A stretch of 64,000 nt of DNA, taken from positions 1-64,000 of the forward strand of contig CAMCIK010000001.1 in NCBI GenBank assembly GCA_945874825.1. Reading direction: 5' to 3'. The DNA comes from Phenylobacterium deserti. GTDB taxonomy: Bacteria; Pseudomonadota; Alphaproteobacteria; Caulobacterales; Caulobacteraceae. The position numbers and the translations under genes were made by a program. Positions 52,360 through 61,845 of this stretch are shown here, piece by piece. Position 1 is the stretch's first letter. Each line of letters begins with the position of its first letter. The notes below the pieces were generated by a model. The model ran no database searches. It worked only from the letters and a program-made list of their open reading frames with translations, and was not told where the DNA came from.

Positions 52360-54732
52360 ATGAAGTTCACACTCTCCTGGCTCGGTGAGCATCTCGACAC
52401 CTCCGCCTCCGTGGCCGAGGTGGTCGAGGCCATGACCATGGCTGGCCTTGAGGTCGAGCACGTGGAAGACCCCGGCGCGCGCCTCGCCGACTTTTCCGTC
52501 GCCCGCATCGTCGAGGCGGTCCAGCATCCCAATGCCGACCGCTTGAGGGTCTGCCAGGTCGACACCCTCGACGGGCGCAAGGAAATCGTCTGCGGGGCGC
52601 CCAACGCCCGGGCCGGCCTGACCACCATCTACGCTCCCATCGGCGCCTGCATCCCCGCCAACGGCGTGGTGCTGGAGGCCCGTCCCGTGCGCGGCGTCGT
52701 CTCCAACGGCATGCTGTGCTCGGCCGCCGAGCTGCAGACCGCCGAGGAGTCGGACGGCATACTGGAGCTGGACGGGGGACTTGCCGTGGGAACGCCCGCC
52801 GCCCAGGCCCTCGGGCTGGAAGCGGTGATCGACTTCGAGGTCACCCCCAACCGACCCGACTGGCTGGGTGTGGACGGTATCGCCCGGGACCTGGCGGCCG
52901 CGGGCCTTGGCACCCTCAGGACACCGGCCATCGCCCCCGTCCCCGGCGCCTTCCCCTGCCCGGTCCAGATCCGGCTGGACGACAGCGGCGCCTGTCTGGC
53001 CTTTGCGGGGCGCCTGATCCGGGGCGTGCGAAACGGCCCCTCGCCGGACTGGCTGCAGCAGAAGCTGAAGTCGATCGGGCTGCGGCCCATCAGCGCCCTT
53101 GTGGACATCACCAACCTGATCACCTTCGACCGGGCCCGGCCCCTGCACGTCTACGACGCCGCTCACCTGTCCGGGGGCTGGATCGAGGCCCGGCTGGGCC
53201 GGCTGGGCGAGACGGTCGAGGCCCTGGACGGCAAGACCTACGCCGCCGGACCCGAGATCTGCGTCATTGGCGACGCCTCGGGCGCCCTAGGCCTGGGCGG
53301 GGTGATGGGCGGCGCCTCCACCGGCTGCTCGGAGACCACCACCGACGTCTTCATCGAAAGCGCCTGGTTCGACCCGATCCGGATCGCCCAGGCGGGCCGG
53401 ACCCTGGGGATCAGTTCGGACGCCCAGTACCGGTTCGCCCGGGGCGTGGACCCGGAAGGCCTGCTTCCCGGGCTGGAACTTGCGACCCGGCTGATCCTGG
53501 ACATCTGCGGCGGAGAGGCCTCCGAGGCGGTCCTGGCGGGGAAGGCGCCCGCGCGGCCGGCACCCTTCGCCTTCGACCGGAGCTATGTCGAGGCCCTCTC
53601 AGGGCTGTCCCTGGACCGCACACGGATCGACGCCATCCTTTCGGACCTGGGCTTTGCCCTCGAAGGCGAGACCGTGGCGCCGCCCTCCTGGCGCCGGGAC
53701 GTCGAGGGCCGGGCGGACCTCGTCGAGGAAGTGGCGCGGATCGCCGGCTACGACGCCTTGCCTTCCACCCCCCTGCCGCCGGTCGCCCTCCCGCCGGGGG
53801 GTGTGCTGACGGTGCGCCAGGGCCGGATGCGGATCGCCCGCCGGGCCCTGGCCGCTGCGGGGTTTGCCGAAGCCGTGACCTGGAGCTTCATGAAGCAGGC
53901 GACGGCCGAACGGTTCGGCGGCGGCGCCCCGGAACTGGTGCTGTCCAACCCCATCGCGGCGGACCTGGACTGCATGCGGCCCTCCATCCTGCCGAACCTC
54001 ATCGAGGCGGTGGGACGGAACGCCCGGCGGGGCTATCCCGACGCCGCCCTGTTCGAGATCGGCCCGATCTATCGCGGCGACCAGCCCGGCGACCAGTCGG
54101 CGGTGATCGCGGCCGTCGTCTCACCCCATCCCTCGCGCCGCTGGGACGGCCGGGACAATGACGCCCTCTTCGACCTGAAGGGGGACCTTGAGGCCCTGCT
54201 CGGCGAAATCTCCGCCCCGCCCCTGCAGACTGTTCAGGGCGCATCGTCTTCCTGGTGGAGCCCCGGCCGGTCCGCCCGGCTCCAGCTTGGCCCCAAGACC
54301 GTGATCGCCGAGTTCGGGGAGATTCATCCTGCGGTCCTGAAGGCCATGGATGTGGACGGCCCGGTCCTCGGCTTCGAGATCCACCTGGACCTCTTGCCCG
54401 AGCCCAAGCGGCGGGACGTGAAGACCCGCCCGGCCTTCCAGCCCTCGGTTCTGATGCCCCTGTCGCGGGACTTTGCCTTCCTGCTGCCGGAAGCAACCCC
54501 GGCGGGCGACCTGGTGCGTCCGATCCTGGCGGCGGACAAGGCCCTGGTCGCCGACGCGCGCATCTTCGACGTCTATCGCGGAGCCGGCGTACCAGAGGGG
54601 TTCAAGTCGGTGGCGGTCGAGGTGCGCATCCAGCCCCGGGAACAGACCCTGACGGAGGCCGACATCGAAGCCCTGTCCGACCGGATCGTCGCGGCGGCCG
54701 GCAAGGCGACGGGTGCCCAACTGAGGGGCTGA
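52360..54732 (+). CDS. pheT: Phenylalanyl-tRNA synthetase beta subunit
   Basis: 790-residue beta subunit. In order: the EMAP/tRNA-binding OB domain (about 40-150), B3/B4 editing domain, B5 domain, a catalytic-like core ([16 protein letters not shown]), and the C-terminal anticodon-binding FDX-ACB domain ([17 protein letters not shown]). A good AGGAGG element precedes its ATG. Forms the heterotetramer with PheS. Confidence 0.97.
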   Translation: MKFTLSWLGEHLDTSASVAEVVEAMTMAGLEVEHVEDPGARLADFSVARIVEAVQHPNADRLRVCQVDTLDGRKEIVCGAPNARAGLTTIYAPIGACIPANGVVLEARPVRGVVSNGMLCSAAELQTAEESDGILELDGGLAVGTPAAQALGLEAVIDFEVTPNRPDWLGVDGIARDLAAAGLGTLRTPAIAPVPGAFPCPVQIRLDDSGACLAFAGRLIRGVRNGPSPDWLQQKLKSIGLRPISALVDITNLITFDRARPLHVYDAAHLSGGWIEARLGRLGETVEALDGKTYAAGPEICVIGDASGALGLGGVMGGASTGCSETTTDVFIESAWFDPIRIAQAGRTLGISSDAQYRFARGVDPEGLLPGLELATRLILDICGGEASEAVLAGKAPARPAPFAFDRSYVEALSGLSLDRTRIDAILSDLGFALEGETVAPPSWRRDVEGRADLVEEVARIAGYDALPSTPLPPVALPPGGVLTVRQGRMRIARRALAAAGFAEAVTWSFMKQATAERFGGGAPELVLSNPIAADLDCMRPSILPNLIEAVGRNARRGYPDAALFEIGPIYRGDQPGDQSAVIAAVVSPHPSRRWDGRDNDALFDLKGDLEALLGEISAPPLQTVQGASSSWWSPGRSARLQLGPKTVIAEFGEIHPAVLKAMDVDGPVLGFEIHLDLLPEPKRRDVKTRPAFQPSVLMPLSRDFAFLLPEATPAGDLVRPILAADKALVADARIFDVYRGAGVPEGFKSVAVEVRIQPREQTLTEADIEALSDRIVAAAGKATGAQLRG

Positions 54733-54774
54733 GCCGCAACTGCTATCGCCAGAGCCAGGGTATCTCGTAGCTTA

Positions 54775-54788
54775 TTGATCTTGATCAA
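54775..54788. promoter_or_regulatory. Perfect FNR/FixK-type box upstream of the monooxygenase gene
   Basis: TTGAT-CTTG-ATCAA (54775-54788) is an exact match to the FNR/FixK consensus TTGAT-N4-ATCAA, and extends to seven-base symmetric arms around a two-base centre. It lies 81 bases before the start of the next gene and 43 bases after pheT. FixK regulators respond to low oxygen in Caulobacter-like bacteria. Confidence 0.75.
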
Positions 54789-54869
54789 TGAGGCGATCAG
54801 GTCATGATTTCCATTGGTTCATTGCGTCTCCGGACCTGCGGCCGGACGACCAGACAGTTGAGGAAGACC

Positions 54870-56372
54870 ATGAGCGCGACGGAAACCCTGGGCCGCGGTG
54901 CGGCCACCAAGACCGAGCATTTCGACGTCCTGGTCGTCGGCGCCGGCATTTCCGGGATCGGCGGCGCCTACCACCTTGAGACCCAGTCGCGGGGGACAAG
55001 CTATGTCGTCCTTGAGACCCAGGAGACCTTTGGCGGCACCTGGAGCACGCACAAGTATCCCGGTATCCGCTCAGACAGCGACCTCTACACCTTCGGCTAC
55101 CGGTTCAAGCCCTGGGTCAACGCCCCGATCGCCTCGGCCGAGGAGATCCTGAAATACATGGGCGAGGTGATCGCCGAGAACGACATCGGCCGGCACATCC
55201 GCTACCGGCACAAGATCCTGAAGACCACCTGGTCCAGCCTGGACAACACCTGGACGGTGGAGGCGGTTCGCCTCGATACCGACGAGAAGGTGACCTTCAC
55301 CTGCAACTTCCTCTGGATGTGCCAGGGCTACTACCGCCACGATGTCGGCTACACGCCCGACTGGGAGGGGATGGAGGACTACCAGGGTCAGGTCATTCAC
55401 CCGCAGAACTGGCCCAAGGATATCGACCTTACGGGCAAGAAGGTGCTGCTGATCGGCTCGGGCGCGACGGCGGCCACCCTGGTCCCGGCCATCGCCGGCA
55501 AGTGCGCCCATGTCACCATGCTGCAGCGCTCGCCGACCTATTTCATCCCGGGACGGAACGCCAACGAGCTGGCCGACACCCTGCGTCAGCTCGAGATCGA
55601 TGAGACCTGGATCCACGAGATCGTCCGCCGGAAGATCCTGTTTGACGGCGGCGAGTTCACCCGGCGCTCCTTCGAGGAGCCGGAGGTGGTGCGGAACGAG
55701 CTGCTGTCGGGCGTCCGCGCCTTCCTCGGCGACGAGGCCGTGCAGGAACACTTCACGCCCAAGTACCGCCCCTGGAGCCAGAGGATCGCCTTCGTGCCCG
55801 AGGGCGACCTCTTCAAGTCGGTGATTGCAGGCCAGGCCAGCGTCGTGACCGACGAGATCGACCGCTTCGTCCCGGAGGGCGTGAAGTTGAAGTCCGGCAA
55901 GGTCATCGAGGCCGACGTGGTCGTCACCGCTACGGGCTTCCACCTGAGCGTGCTGGGCGACATCGAGATGACGGTCGACGGCAAGCCCCTCGACATGTCC
56001 AAGACCGTCACCTACCGCGGCATGATGTTCACCGGCGTGCCGAACCTGGTCTGGGTGTTCGGCTATTTCCGGGCCAGCTGGACCCTTCGGGTGGACCTGC
56101 TCGGCGACTTCGTCTGCCGGCTCCTCGACCACATGAAGAAGAAAGGTGTAAAGCGGGTCACGCCCGAGCTACGGCCCGAGGACAAGGACATGACCCTGGG
56201 TCCCTGGATGGACCCCGAGGACTTCAATCCAGGCTACCTGCAGCGCGGCGGCCACCTGCTGCCCAAGTCGGGCGATAAGCCGGAATGGCGCCACAGCCAG
56301 GACTTCTGGCGAGAAAAGGACGAACTGCCCAAGATCGACCTGGACGACCCGATCTTCCGCTACGGGAACTGA
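54870..56372 (+). CDS. Baeyer-Villiger-type flavin monooxygenase
   Basis: 500-residue FAD/NADPH monooxygenase. The FAD motif is VVGAGISGIGG (23-33) and the NADPH motif LIGSGATAATLVPAI. Between them the BVMO fingerprint reads YQGQVIHPQNWP (near 171-182), with Tyr in place of Phe and the final Trp-Pro that separates BVMOs from N-oxidising FMOs. ATG 54870 has an AGGAA element. It uses molecular oxygen to oxidise a ketone to an ester; the substrate is unknown. Confidence 0.93.
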   Translation: MSATETLGRGAATKTEHFDVLVVGAGISGIGGAYHLETQSRGTSYVVLETQETFGGTWSTHKYPGIRSDSDLYTFGYRFKPWVNAPIASAEEILKYMGEVIAENDIGRHIRYRHKILKTTWSSLDNTWTVEAVRLDTDEKVTFTCNFLWMCQGYYRHDVGYTPDWEGMEDYQGQVIHPQNWPKDIDLTGKKVLLIGSGATAATLVPAIAGKCAHVTMLQRSPTYFIPGRNANELADTLRQLEIDETWIHEIVRRKILFDGGEFTRRSFEEPEVVRNELLSGVRAFLGDEAVQEHFTPKYRPWSQRIAFVPEGDLFKSVIAGQASVVTDEIDRFVPEGVKLKSGKVIEADVVVTATGFHLSVLGDIEMTVDGKPLDMSKTVTYRGMMFTGVPNLVWVFGYFRASWTLRVDLLGDFVCRLLDHMKKKGVKRVTPELRPEDKDMTLGPWMDPEDFNPGYLQRGGHLLPKSGDKPEWRHSQDFWREKDELPKIDLDDPIFRYGN

Positions 56373-56390
56373 AACGGTGGGGCGCGGCGC

Positions 56391-56603
56391 TCAGTTGAGG
56401 GTCGCGCCGCCTGTCCCTCCCGCCTGGAGCGCAGCGACGCAGGCGATGATGTCGTCCCAATCGGCAAGCCCCTTGCGATCGCCCATGGCGGCGAACTCCG
56501 CGGCCCTGAGGGTGGCGATCACCTCGGCATCCTCGCCATACTGGGCGATGAGGGTCTCGGCGGCAGCGCGGGTCTGTTCAGGAAAGACAGGGCCTTGGGG
56601 CAT
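56391..56603 (-). CDS. Small conserved-looking protein of unknown function
   Basis: 70-residue acidic protein with a helix-rich composition (AAETLIAQYGEDAEVIATLR and WDDIIACVAALQ). No signal peptide or membrane helix is visible. It is divergent from the TPR protein gene and converges on the monooxygenase with an 18-base gap. I do not recognise the family with confidence; coding potential rests on normal composition and an isolated, gene-sized frame. Confidence 0.6.
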   Translation of the reverse strand: MPQGPVFPEQTRAAAETLIAQYGEDAEVIATLRAAEFAAMGDRKGLADWDDIIACVAALQAGGTGGATLN

Positions 56604-56687
56604 GGCGGACCTTGAAGCATCAGGTCGGCAAGCTCTGGACCGGCGCGCGGCGCGTGGCAAGATCAGGAAGCTGAGGGGGACCTGCGC

Positions 56688-58004
56688 ATGAAGGACCGGT
56701 TTGGACTGGAGACGCGGGGAAGCCCCCGGGCGGTGGCCGCCCTGGAGCAGGCCGTGGCGGCCCTCTTCGCCATGCGGCCCGAAGCCATGGGCTTTCTCAA
56801 GACAGCGGCCTCCGACGCGGACTGCGCCCTGGGACGGATGCTGGGTGCATATCTGGGCCTGATGTCCTCGGAGCGCGGTCCCAGCGAGGCTGGGGTTGCG
56901 AGGATGGGCGAAATCGTCCCGGCGGATGACCGGGAGGCAGCTCACCTGGCGGTGATCCGGGCCTGGGCGGCGGGAGACACGTCCGGGGCGAGCCGGCGGC
57001 TGGACACCGTGCTGGAGACCTGGCCGGCTGACCCGATCGCCCTGAACGCCGCCCACCAGCTGGACTTCTTCCTGGGCGACGCCGGAAGACTCAGGAGCCG
57101 ACCAGCCGCGGCGCTTCAGGCCTGGAATCCCGCCGACCCCGCCTATCCCTACCTGTTCGGCCTGCAGGCCTTCGGGCTTGAGGAGTTGGGCGACTATCCT
57201 GCCGCCGAGGCCTCGGCCCGGCAGGCCCTGGACAGCGCGCCCGACGACGTCTGGGCCCAGCACGCCCTTGTCCACGCCCTCGAGATGCAGGGCCGAGCGG
57301 AGGCAGGCCTCGACCTGCTGGAGGCCCGCAGGCCGCATTGGGGGCACGACCACTTCCTGAAGGTCCACACCTCCTGGCATGCGGCCCTCTTCGCCCTCGA
57401 GACCGACGGGGCGGACCGGGCCCTGGCCCTGTACGACGCTGCCGTCTGGGATGGCGGACCCGATCCCCTGGCCATGACCCTGATTGATTCGGCGGGCCTG
57501 CTCTGGAGGCTCAAGCTGGACGGCGTGGACGCGGGCGGGCGCTGGGACCGGCTGTCGGACGAATGGGCCCTGCATGACGAGGGGGCCTGGTACGCCTTCA
57601 ACGACCTTCACGCTGTGCTGGCCCACTGCGGTGCCGGGCGGCTGGACCGAGCGGCGGCCCTGGTCGACCGCATGGCCGGGGCGGCGGCGAACCCGGACCC
57701 GGCGGCGACCAATGCCCAGGTCCTGAAGGCGGCGGGGCTGTCTGCGGCACGGGGCGTCCTGGCCTTCGCCCGGGGCGATTACGCGGCCTGCGTCGCCTGG
57801 CTTGCGCCGGTGCGACATCTCCTCTCGGTGTTCGGTGGCAGCCACGCCCAGCGGGACGCCTGGCAGAGGACCCTGCTGGTGGCGGCCCTGCGCAGCGGCG
57901 AGACCGGCTTCGCCCGGGCGCTGGTGGGCGAGCGACTGGCCGAGCGTCCGGACAGCGTCTGGAGCCGGGCGCGCCTGGCCGAGCTGGACGCCCTCAGTCG
58001 GTGA
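56688..58004 (+). CDS. TTC38-like tetratricopeptide-repeat protein
   Basis: 438-residue all-helical protein with TPR-like pairs (LEELGDYPAAEASARQALD, ALVHALEMQGRAEAGLDLL). The HYNWHxAL-like block HTSWHAALFALETDG and the WDRL-type segments suggest the TTC38 family. No signal peptide. Partners are unknown. Its end overlaps the convergent thiolase-like gene by 11 bases. Confidence 0.85.
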   Translation: MKDRFGLETRGSPRAVAALEQAVAALFAMRPEAMGFLKTAASDADCALGRMLGAYLGLMSSERGPSEAGVARMGEIVPADDREAAHLAVIRAWAAGDTSGASRRLDTVLETWPADPIALNAAHQLDFFLGDAGRLRSRPAAALQAWNPADPAYPYLFGLQAFGLEELGDYPAAEASARQALDSAPDDVWAQHALVHALEMQGRAEAGLDLLEARRPHWGHDHFLKVHTSWHAALFALETDGADRALALYDAAVWDGGPDPLAMTLIDSAGLLWRLKLDGVDAGGRWDRLSDEWALHDEGAWYAFNDLHAVLAHCGAGRLDRAAALVDRMAGAAANPDPAATNAQVLKAAGLSAARGVLAFARGDYAACVAWLAPVRHLLSVFGGSHAQRDAWQRTLLVAALRSGETGFARALVGERLAERPDSVWSRARLAELDALSR

Positions 58005-59526
58005 AGGTGAAGCGGTTGAAGCCCTCGGCGTCGGTTTCCAGGCGAACCCTGCGGCCGATGGGCTCGCGGGCGGCGAGTTCCGCGAAGGCGGCCTCCGAGG
58101 CCTGGTTGGCGGCGGCGCGGCGACCATCGGCCAGGCGGGCGATGACCACGATGGCCGGCCCCGAGCGGGTCGTGGTGGTGGTGTAGGTCTCCACCGTCGC
58201 CTCGCCCGTCGCCGTTTCGACCTCAAGCCCGGGGACCGGGTCGTAGGGGATCTTCGCCCGGCGCGCCTCGGGCTGGCTCCAGTCGGCGGGTGCCGTGGAA
58301 TAGACCCCCACAGAGTACTTCGAGAGCATGCCGCCGTTTGCGCCGATAAAGCCGAAGGCGCCGGGCCGGGCGCGAAGGGCCGGGACGACCTCGGCGATGG
58401 CGTGCATGGAGTAGTTGTTCCCCGCCCCGCCGAAATAGGGCAGGCCGCCCGTCAGGGTCAGGCCACGAGGGTCGTCCGCGGCTATGCCCAGGCCGTCGAT
58501 CATGTTGAACACGGCGATGGGGAAGCAGGAGTAGAAGTCGAAGACCGCCATGTCCCCGGCCGTGCGCCCGGCGAGTTCCAGGGCCTTGCGGCCGGCGGCG
58601 ATGGCGGAGGGGCTGGCCGACAGGTCGGGCCGCTCCATGATGGTCAGCTCGTTGGCGTCAGCCTGGCCATGCAGGAAGACGAAGCGGTCCTCGGGAACGC
58701 CCAGGGCGCGGGCTCGCCCCACCGAGGTCAGGATCACCGCGGCGGCCTGGTTCACCTGGTCCCGGGCCACCAGCATGCGGGTGAAGGGATCAGCGACGAT
58801 CCGGTTCTTCTCATTGATGGCGACCAGTTCCTCGGCGGTCTTCTCGACCGGCGAGGCGGAATAGGGATTGGCCGCAGCCACCCGGGTGAAGGGCGCGAAC
58901 AGCTCGCCCATCTTCCGGGCGTAGGTCGGCCGGTCGAGGCCAAGGCGGGCCCGGCGCGCGTTCTCGAACAGGGCATAGGCGGGAATGGCACCTGTGATCC
59001 GGTGCTTGAGGATCGACGGGGTGAACATGCCCTCGAGGCCGTAGCCACGGTCCTCCATCGACCCCTCGACGATCTCGGACCAGTCGGGGGTCTCGCCCTT
59101 GGCATTCAGGGTCAGGACGGTGGACATGGCCTCAGAGCCCACCAGCAGGACCGCCTCGGCCTCGCCGCAGGCGATGGCCTCGCAGAACTCCCCCACCAGG
59201 CGCTGGGGGCCCTGGCCGCCGGTGATCTCGAGTATGGCCCGGGCCGGGTCGGCACCGATGCGCCGGGCGACCGACCGGGGGAAGTTGTTGGAGGCGCCAA
59301 AGGGGGCCTTCGCCCCCGGTGAGGAGATCTCGAACTGGCGGATGGCGACGATCACGTCCAGGGCACCGGCGAGGTCGCCGGAGGCACCCGCGTCGGCGAG
59401 GGCGGCGCGGGCCGCCTCCCCGGCGAGGTCAGCGGGGGAGAGGGCGCGATAGCCGGTGTCCGTCGGGCGCTCCGCAGCCTGTCCGACCCCGATCAGCACC
59501 GGTGTCCGGTCATCCGTTGAAGACAT
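57994..59526 (-). CDS. SCP-x/thiolase-like acetyl-CoA acetyltransferase family protein
   Basis: 510-residue thiolase-fold protein with an additional C-terminal OB-like domain (about 415-510). The usual CxS(A/S) nucleophile segment near residue 90-120 is replaced by EITGGQGPQRLVGEF, which lacks the cysteine. A cysteine is present later, in FYSCFPIAV, and the GGLPYFGGAGNNYSMHAI block is intact. It may act as a non-classical or lipid-binding member of the SCP-x group rather than a true thiolase. Steroid or fatty-acid breakdown is plausible but unproven. Confidence 0.85.
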   Translation of the reverse strand: MSSTDDRTPVLIGVGQAAERPTDTGYRALSPADLAGEAARAALADAGASGDLAGALDVIVAIRQFEISSPGAKAPFGASNNFPRSVARRIGADPARAILEITGGQGPQRLVGEFCEAIACGEAEAVLLVGSEAMSTVLTLNAKGETPDWSEIVEGSMEDRGYGLEGMFTPSILKHRITGAIPAYALFENARRARLGLDRPTYARKMGELFAPFTRVAAANPYSASPVEKTAEELVAINEKNRIVADPFTRMLVARDQVNQAAAVILTSVGRARALGVPEDRFVFLHGQADANELTIMERPDLSASPSAIAAGRKALELAGRTAGDMAVFDFYSCFPIAVFNMIDGLGIAADDPRGLTLTGGLPYFGGAGNNYSMHAIAEVVPALRARPGAFGFIGANGGMLSKYSVGVYSTAPADWSQPEARRAKIPYDPVPGLEVETATGEATVETYTTTTTRSGPAIVVIARLADGRRAAANQASEAAFAELAAREPIGRRVRLETDAEGFNRFTFTD

Positions 59527-59565
59527 CGTGGTTTCCTTCCTCGGCCTCAGGACAGCCGGAACCTG

Positions 59566-60186
59566 TTACTTTTCCTGGAGCAGGCGTTCGATCACCGCGG
59601 CGGCGTCCTTGCCGCCCCAGTCCGCTTCACCCAGCATCCGCGCGCGCTCCACACCGTCGCGACCGAAGACAAGGGTCGTCGGCATGGCGGCCGTCGGAGG
59701 GGTCAGGGAGAAGGGCAGGCTTGACTTGGAGTCGCGGTAGAAGGCCAGGGGCGCGTTCTTGGCGATGAAGGCCCGGGCCTTGTCCGCATCCTTGTCGCGG
59801 TCAATCGAGATGGCCAGGACAACGACGTCCCGGCCCTTCTGGGCCTCTGCCAGCTTGGCGAGGGTGGGCATTTCCAGGATACAAGGGGCGCACCAGGTGG
59901 CCCACAGGTTCACCACGACGACCTTGCCGCGGAAGTCACCGATCCGCACCGGCTTGCCGTCTGCGTCAAAGAAGCTGGTGGCGGGCGCGGCCGAGGCCTC
60001 GGCAGGCAGGATCAGGCGGGCCATCTCGCCCCGGGCCAGGTCCTTGAGGCCACCCTTCGCCCGAGGGGTTATGAAAGCCTGGGCGATGATGTAGACAACG
60101 ACGGCGACGCCGACCAGGGCAGCGCCCCAGAGAGCGAACTTCAGAACGCCCACCCTGGGAGATCCGGCTTCTTTATCCTGGCTCAT
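59566..60186 (-). CDS. TlpA/ResA-type membrane-anchored thioredoxin
   Basis: 206-residue protein. One N-terminal membrane helix ([22 protein letters not shown]) precedes a periplasmic thioredoxin fold with WCAPC (Cys99, Cys102) and the cis-proline region (AAMPTTLVF). TlpA-like proteins reduce periplasmic disulfides, for example in cytochrome oxidase assembly. Its ATG (60186) overlaps the argH start on the opposite strand, leaving no intergenic promoter. Confidence 0.93.
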   Translation of the reverse strand: MSQDKEAGSPRVGVLKFALWGAALVGVAVVVYIIAQAFITPRAKGGLKDLARGEMARLILPAEASAAPATSFFDADGKPVRIGDFRGKVVVVNLWATWCAPCILEMPTLAKLAEAQKGRDVVVLAISIDRDKDADKARAFIAKNAPLAFYRDSKSSLPFSLTPPTAAMPTTLVFGRDGVERARMLGEADWGGKDAAAVIERLLQEK

Positions 60187-61609
60187 GATGACCGAAGACT
60201 CCCAAAACGATCCGAAAACAGCCCCCCAGGGGGGCCAGGCCATGTGGGGCGGCCGGTTTGCTGTCCGGCCCGACGACCTGATGCAGGCGATCAACGTCAG
60301 CATCGGTTTCGACAGGCGGCTGGCCGAACAGGATCTGGCCGGCTCCCACGCCCACGCGGCGATGTTGCGCAAGCAGGGCGTGATTACAAGCGAAGACGAA
60401 GCGGCCATCCAGTCGGGGCTCAACGCCATAGCCGGCGAGATCCAGGACGGGACCTTCCCCTTTCGCGAGGAGTTCGAGGACATCCACATGAACGTGGAGG
60501 CCCGCCTGCGCGAGTTGATAGGGCCTGCAGCAGGACGCCTTCACACCGCCCGAAGCCGCAATGACCAGGTCGCGGTAGATTTCCGCCTGTGGGTGCGGGA
60601 GGCCTGCGACCGGACCCTCGCGCAGCTCCTCCGTCTCCAGGTCGCCCTGCTCGATCGCGCAGAGCAGCACGCCGCCACACTCATGCCGGGGTTCACCCAC
60701 CTCCAGCCCGCCCAGCCGGTGACCTTCGGCCACCACCTGATGGCCTATCTCGAGATGTTCGGCCGCGACGCCGGGCGCTTCGCCGACGCCCGTACGCGCA
60801 TGAACGAGTGCCCGCTTGGGGCTGCGGCGCTGGCCGGTTCGCCCTTCCCCATCGACCGGGAGGCTACAGCCACGGCCCTGGGCTTCGACCGGCCCACAGC
60901 CAACTCCCTCGACAGCGTCTCGGACCGCGACTTCGCCCTTGAGGCCCTGGCCGCGGCCACGCTCTGCGGCATCCACCTGTCGCGCCTGGCCGAGGAGCTG
61001 GTCATCTGGACGACACCCCAGTTTGGCTTCGTGCGCCTGTCGGATGCCTTCTCCACCGGGTCGTCCATCATGCCGCAGAAGCGAAATCCCGACGCAGCCG
61101 AGCTTGTCCGGGCCAAGGTTGGACGGCTGATGGGGTCCTTCACCCAGCTTACGATCGTGATGAAGGGCCTTCCGCTGGCTTATTCCAAGGACATGCAGGA
61201 GGACAAGGTCCCGACCTTCGAGGCCTTCGACGCCCTCGAGCTGTCCCTGGCGGCCATGACCGGAATGATCCTCGACCTTGAACCGGCCGTCGACCGGATG
61301 GCTGCGGCAGCCGGCGCCGGCTTTTCGACCGCCACCGACCTCGCCGACTGGCTGGTCCGCACCCTCGACATGCCTTTCCGCGAAGCCCATCACGTAACCG
61401 GCGCGGCGGTGAAGCGGGCGGAGGCGCTCGGCGTCGACCTGCCCGGCCTGCCCCTCGCCGAGTTCCAGGCCCTGTGCCAGGGGATCACCCCGGCCGTCTT
61501 CGAGGTCCTGACCCCTGCAGCTTCAGCGGGAAGCCGCCAGAGCTACGGCGGCGCAGCGCCCGACCAGGTCCGCCTGCAAGTGGCCCGCTGGAGGGAGAGA
61601 CTGGCATGA
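60185..61609 (+). CDS. argH: Argininosuccinate lyase
   Basis: 474-residue enzyme giving arginine and fumarate. The signature [17 protein letters not shown] is intact, and the N-terminal [19 protein letters not shown] is standard. The start could be ATG 60185, 60188 or 60242 (just before WGGRF). The first two overlap the divergent tlpA-like start. It is the first gene of argH-lptM-lysA with ATGA overlaps. Confidence 0.96.
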   Translation: MMTEDSQNDPKTAPQGGQAMWGGRFAVRPDDLMQAINVSIGFDRRLAEQDLAGSHAHAAMLRKQGVITSEDEAAIQSGLNAIAGEIQDGTFPFREEFEDIHMNVEARLRELIGPAAGRLHTARSRNDQVAVDFRLWVREACDRTLAQLLRLQVALLDRAEQHAATLMPGFTHLQPAQPVTFGHHLMAYLEMFGRDAGRFADARTRMNECPLGAAALAGSPFPIDREATATALGFDRPTANSLDSVSDRDFALEALAAATLCGIHLSRLAEELVIWTTPQFGFVRLSDAFSTGSSIMPQKRNPDAAELVRAKVGRLMGSFTQLTIVMKGLPLAYSKDMQEDKVPTFEAFDALELSLAAMTGMILDLEPAVDRMAAAAGAGFSTATDLADWLVRTLDMPFREAHHVTGAAVKRAEALGVDLPGLPLAEFQALCQGITPAVFEVLTPAASAGSRQSYGGAAPDQVRLQVARWRERLA

Positions 61610-61845
61610 GGCTCTCGCGGCTGGCCCTCGTCGGACTGATCCTCGCCCTCCCCGCCGTGTCGGCCTGCGGCAAGCTGGGCCGGCTCGAGCGCCCCGAGCC
61701 CCGTCCAGGCGACGTGCGGGACGTCGACGCCGGTGCCGAGCCAGGCCAGGTCCTCCGGACGACCGACCCGCGCGACCGCAACGCCGAACCTTTGCCGCCT
61801 CTGGCCGCACCGCCTCCCAAGGCGGCGGAAGCCTCACCGAAATGA
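61606..61845 (+). CDS. lptM: LptM-type small lipoprotein
   Basis: 79-residue lipoprotein with a lipobox (AVSAC; Cys21) after a hydrophobic signal, then [11 protein letters not shown], matching the short LptM (formerly YifL) pattern, and a Pro-rich tail. LptM assists assembly of the LPS translocon LptDE in E. coli. Placed between argH and lysA with four-base overlaps, as in related genomes. Confidence 0.78.
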   Translation: MRLSRLALVGLILALPAVSACGKLGRLERPEPRPGDVRDVDAGAEPGQVLRTTDPRDRNAEPLPPLAAPPPKAAEASPK

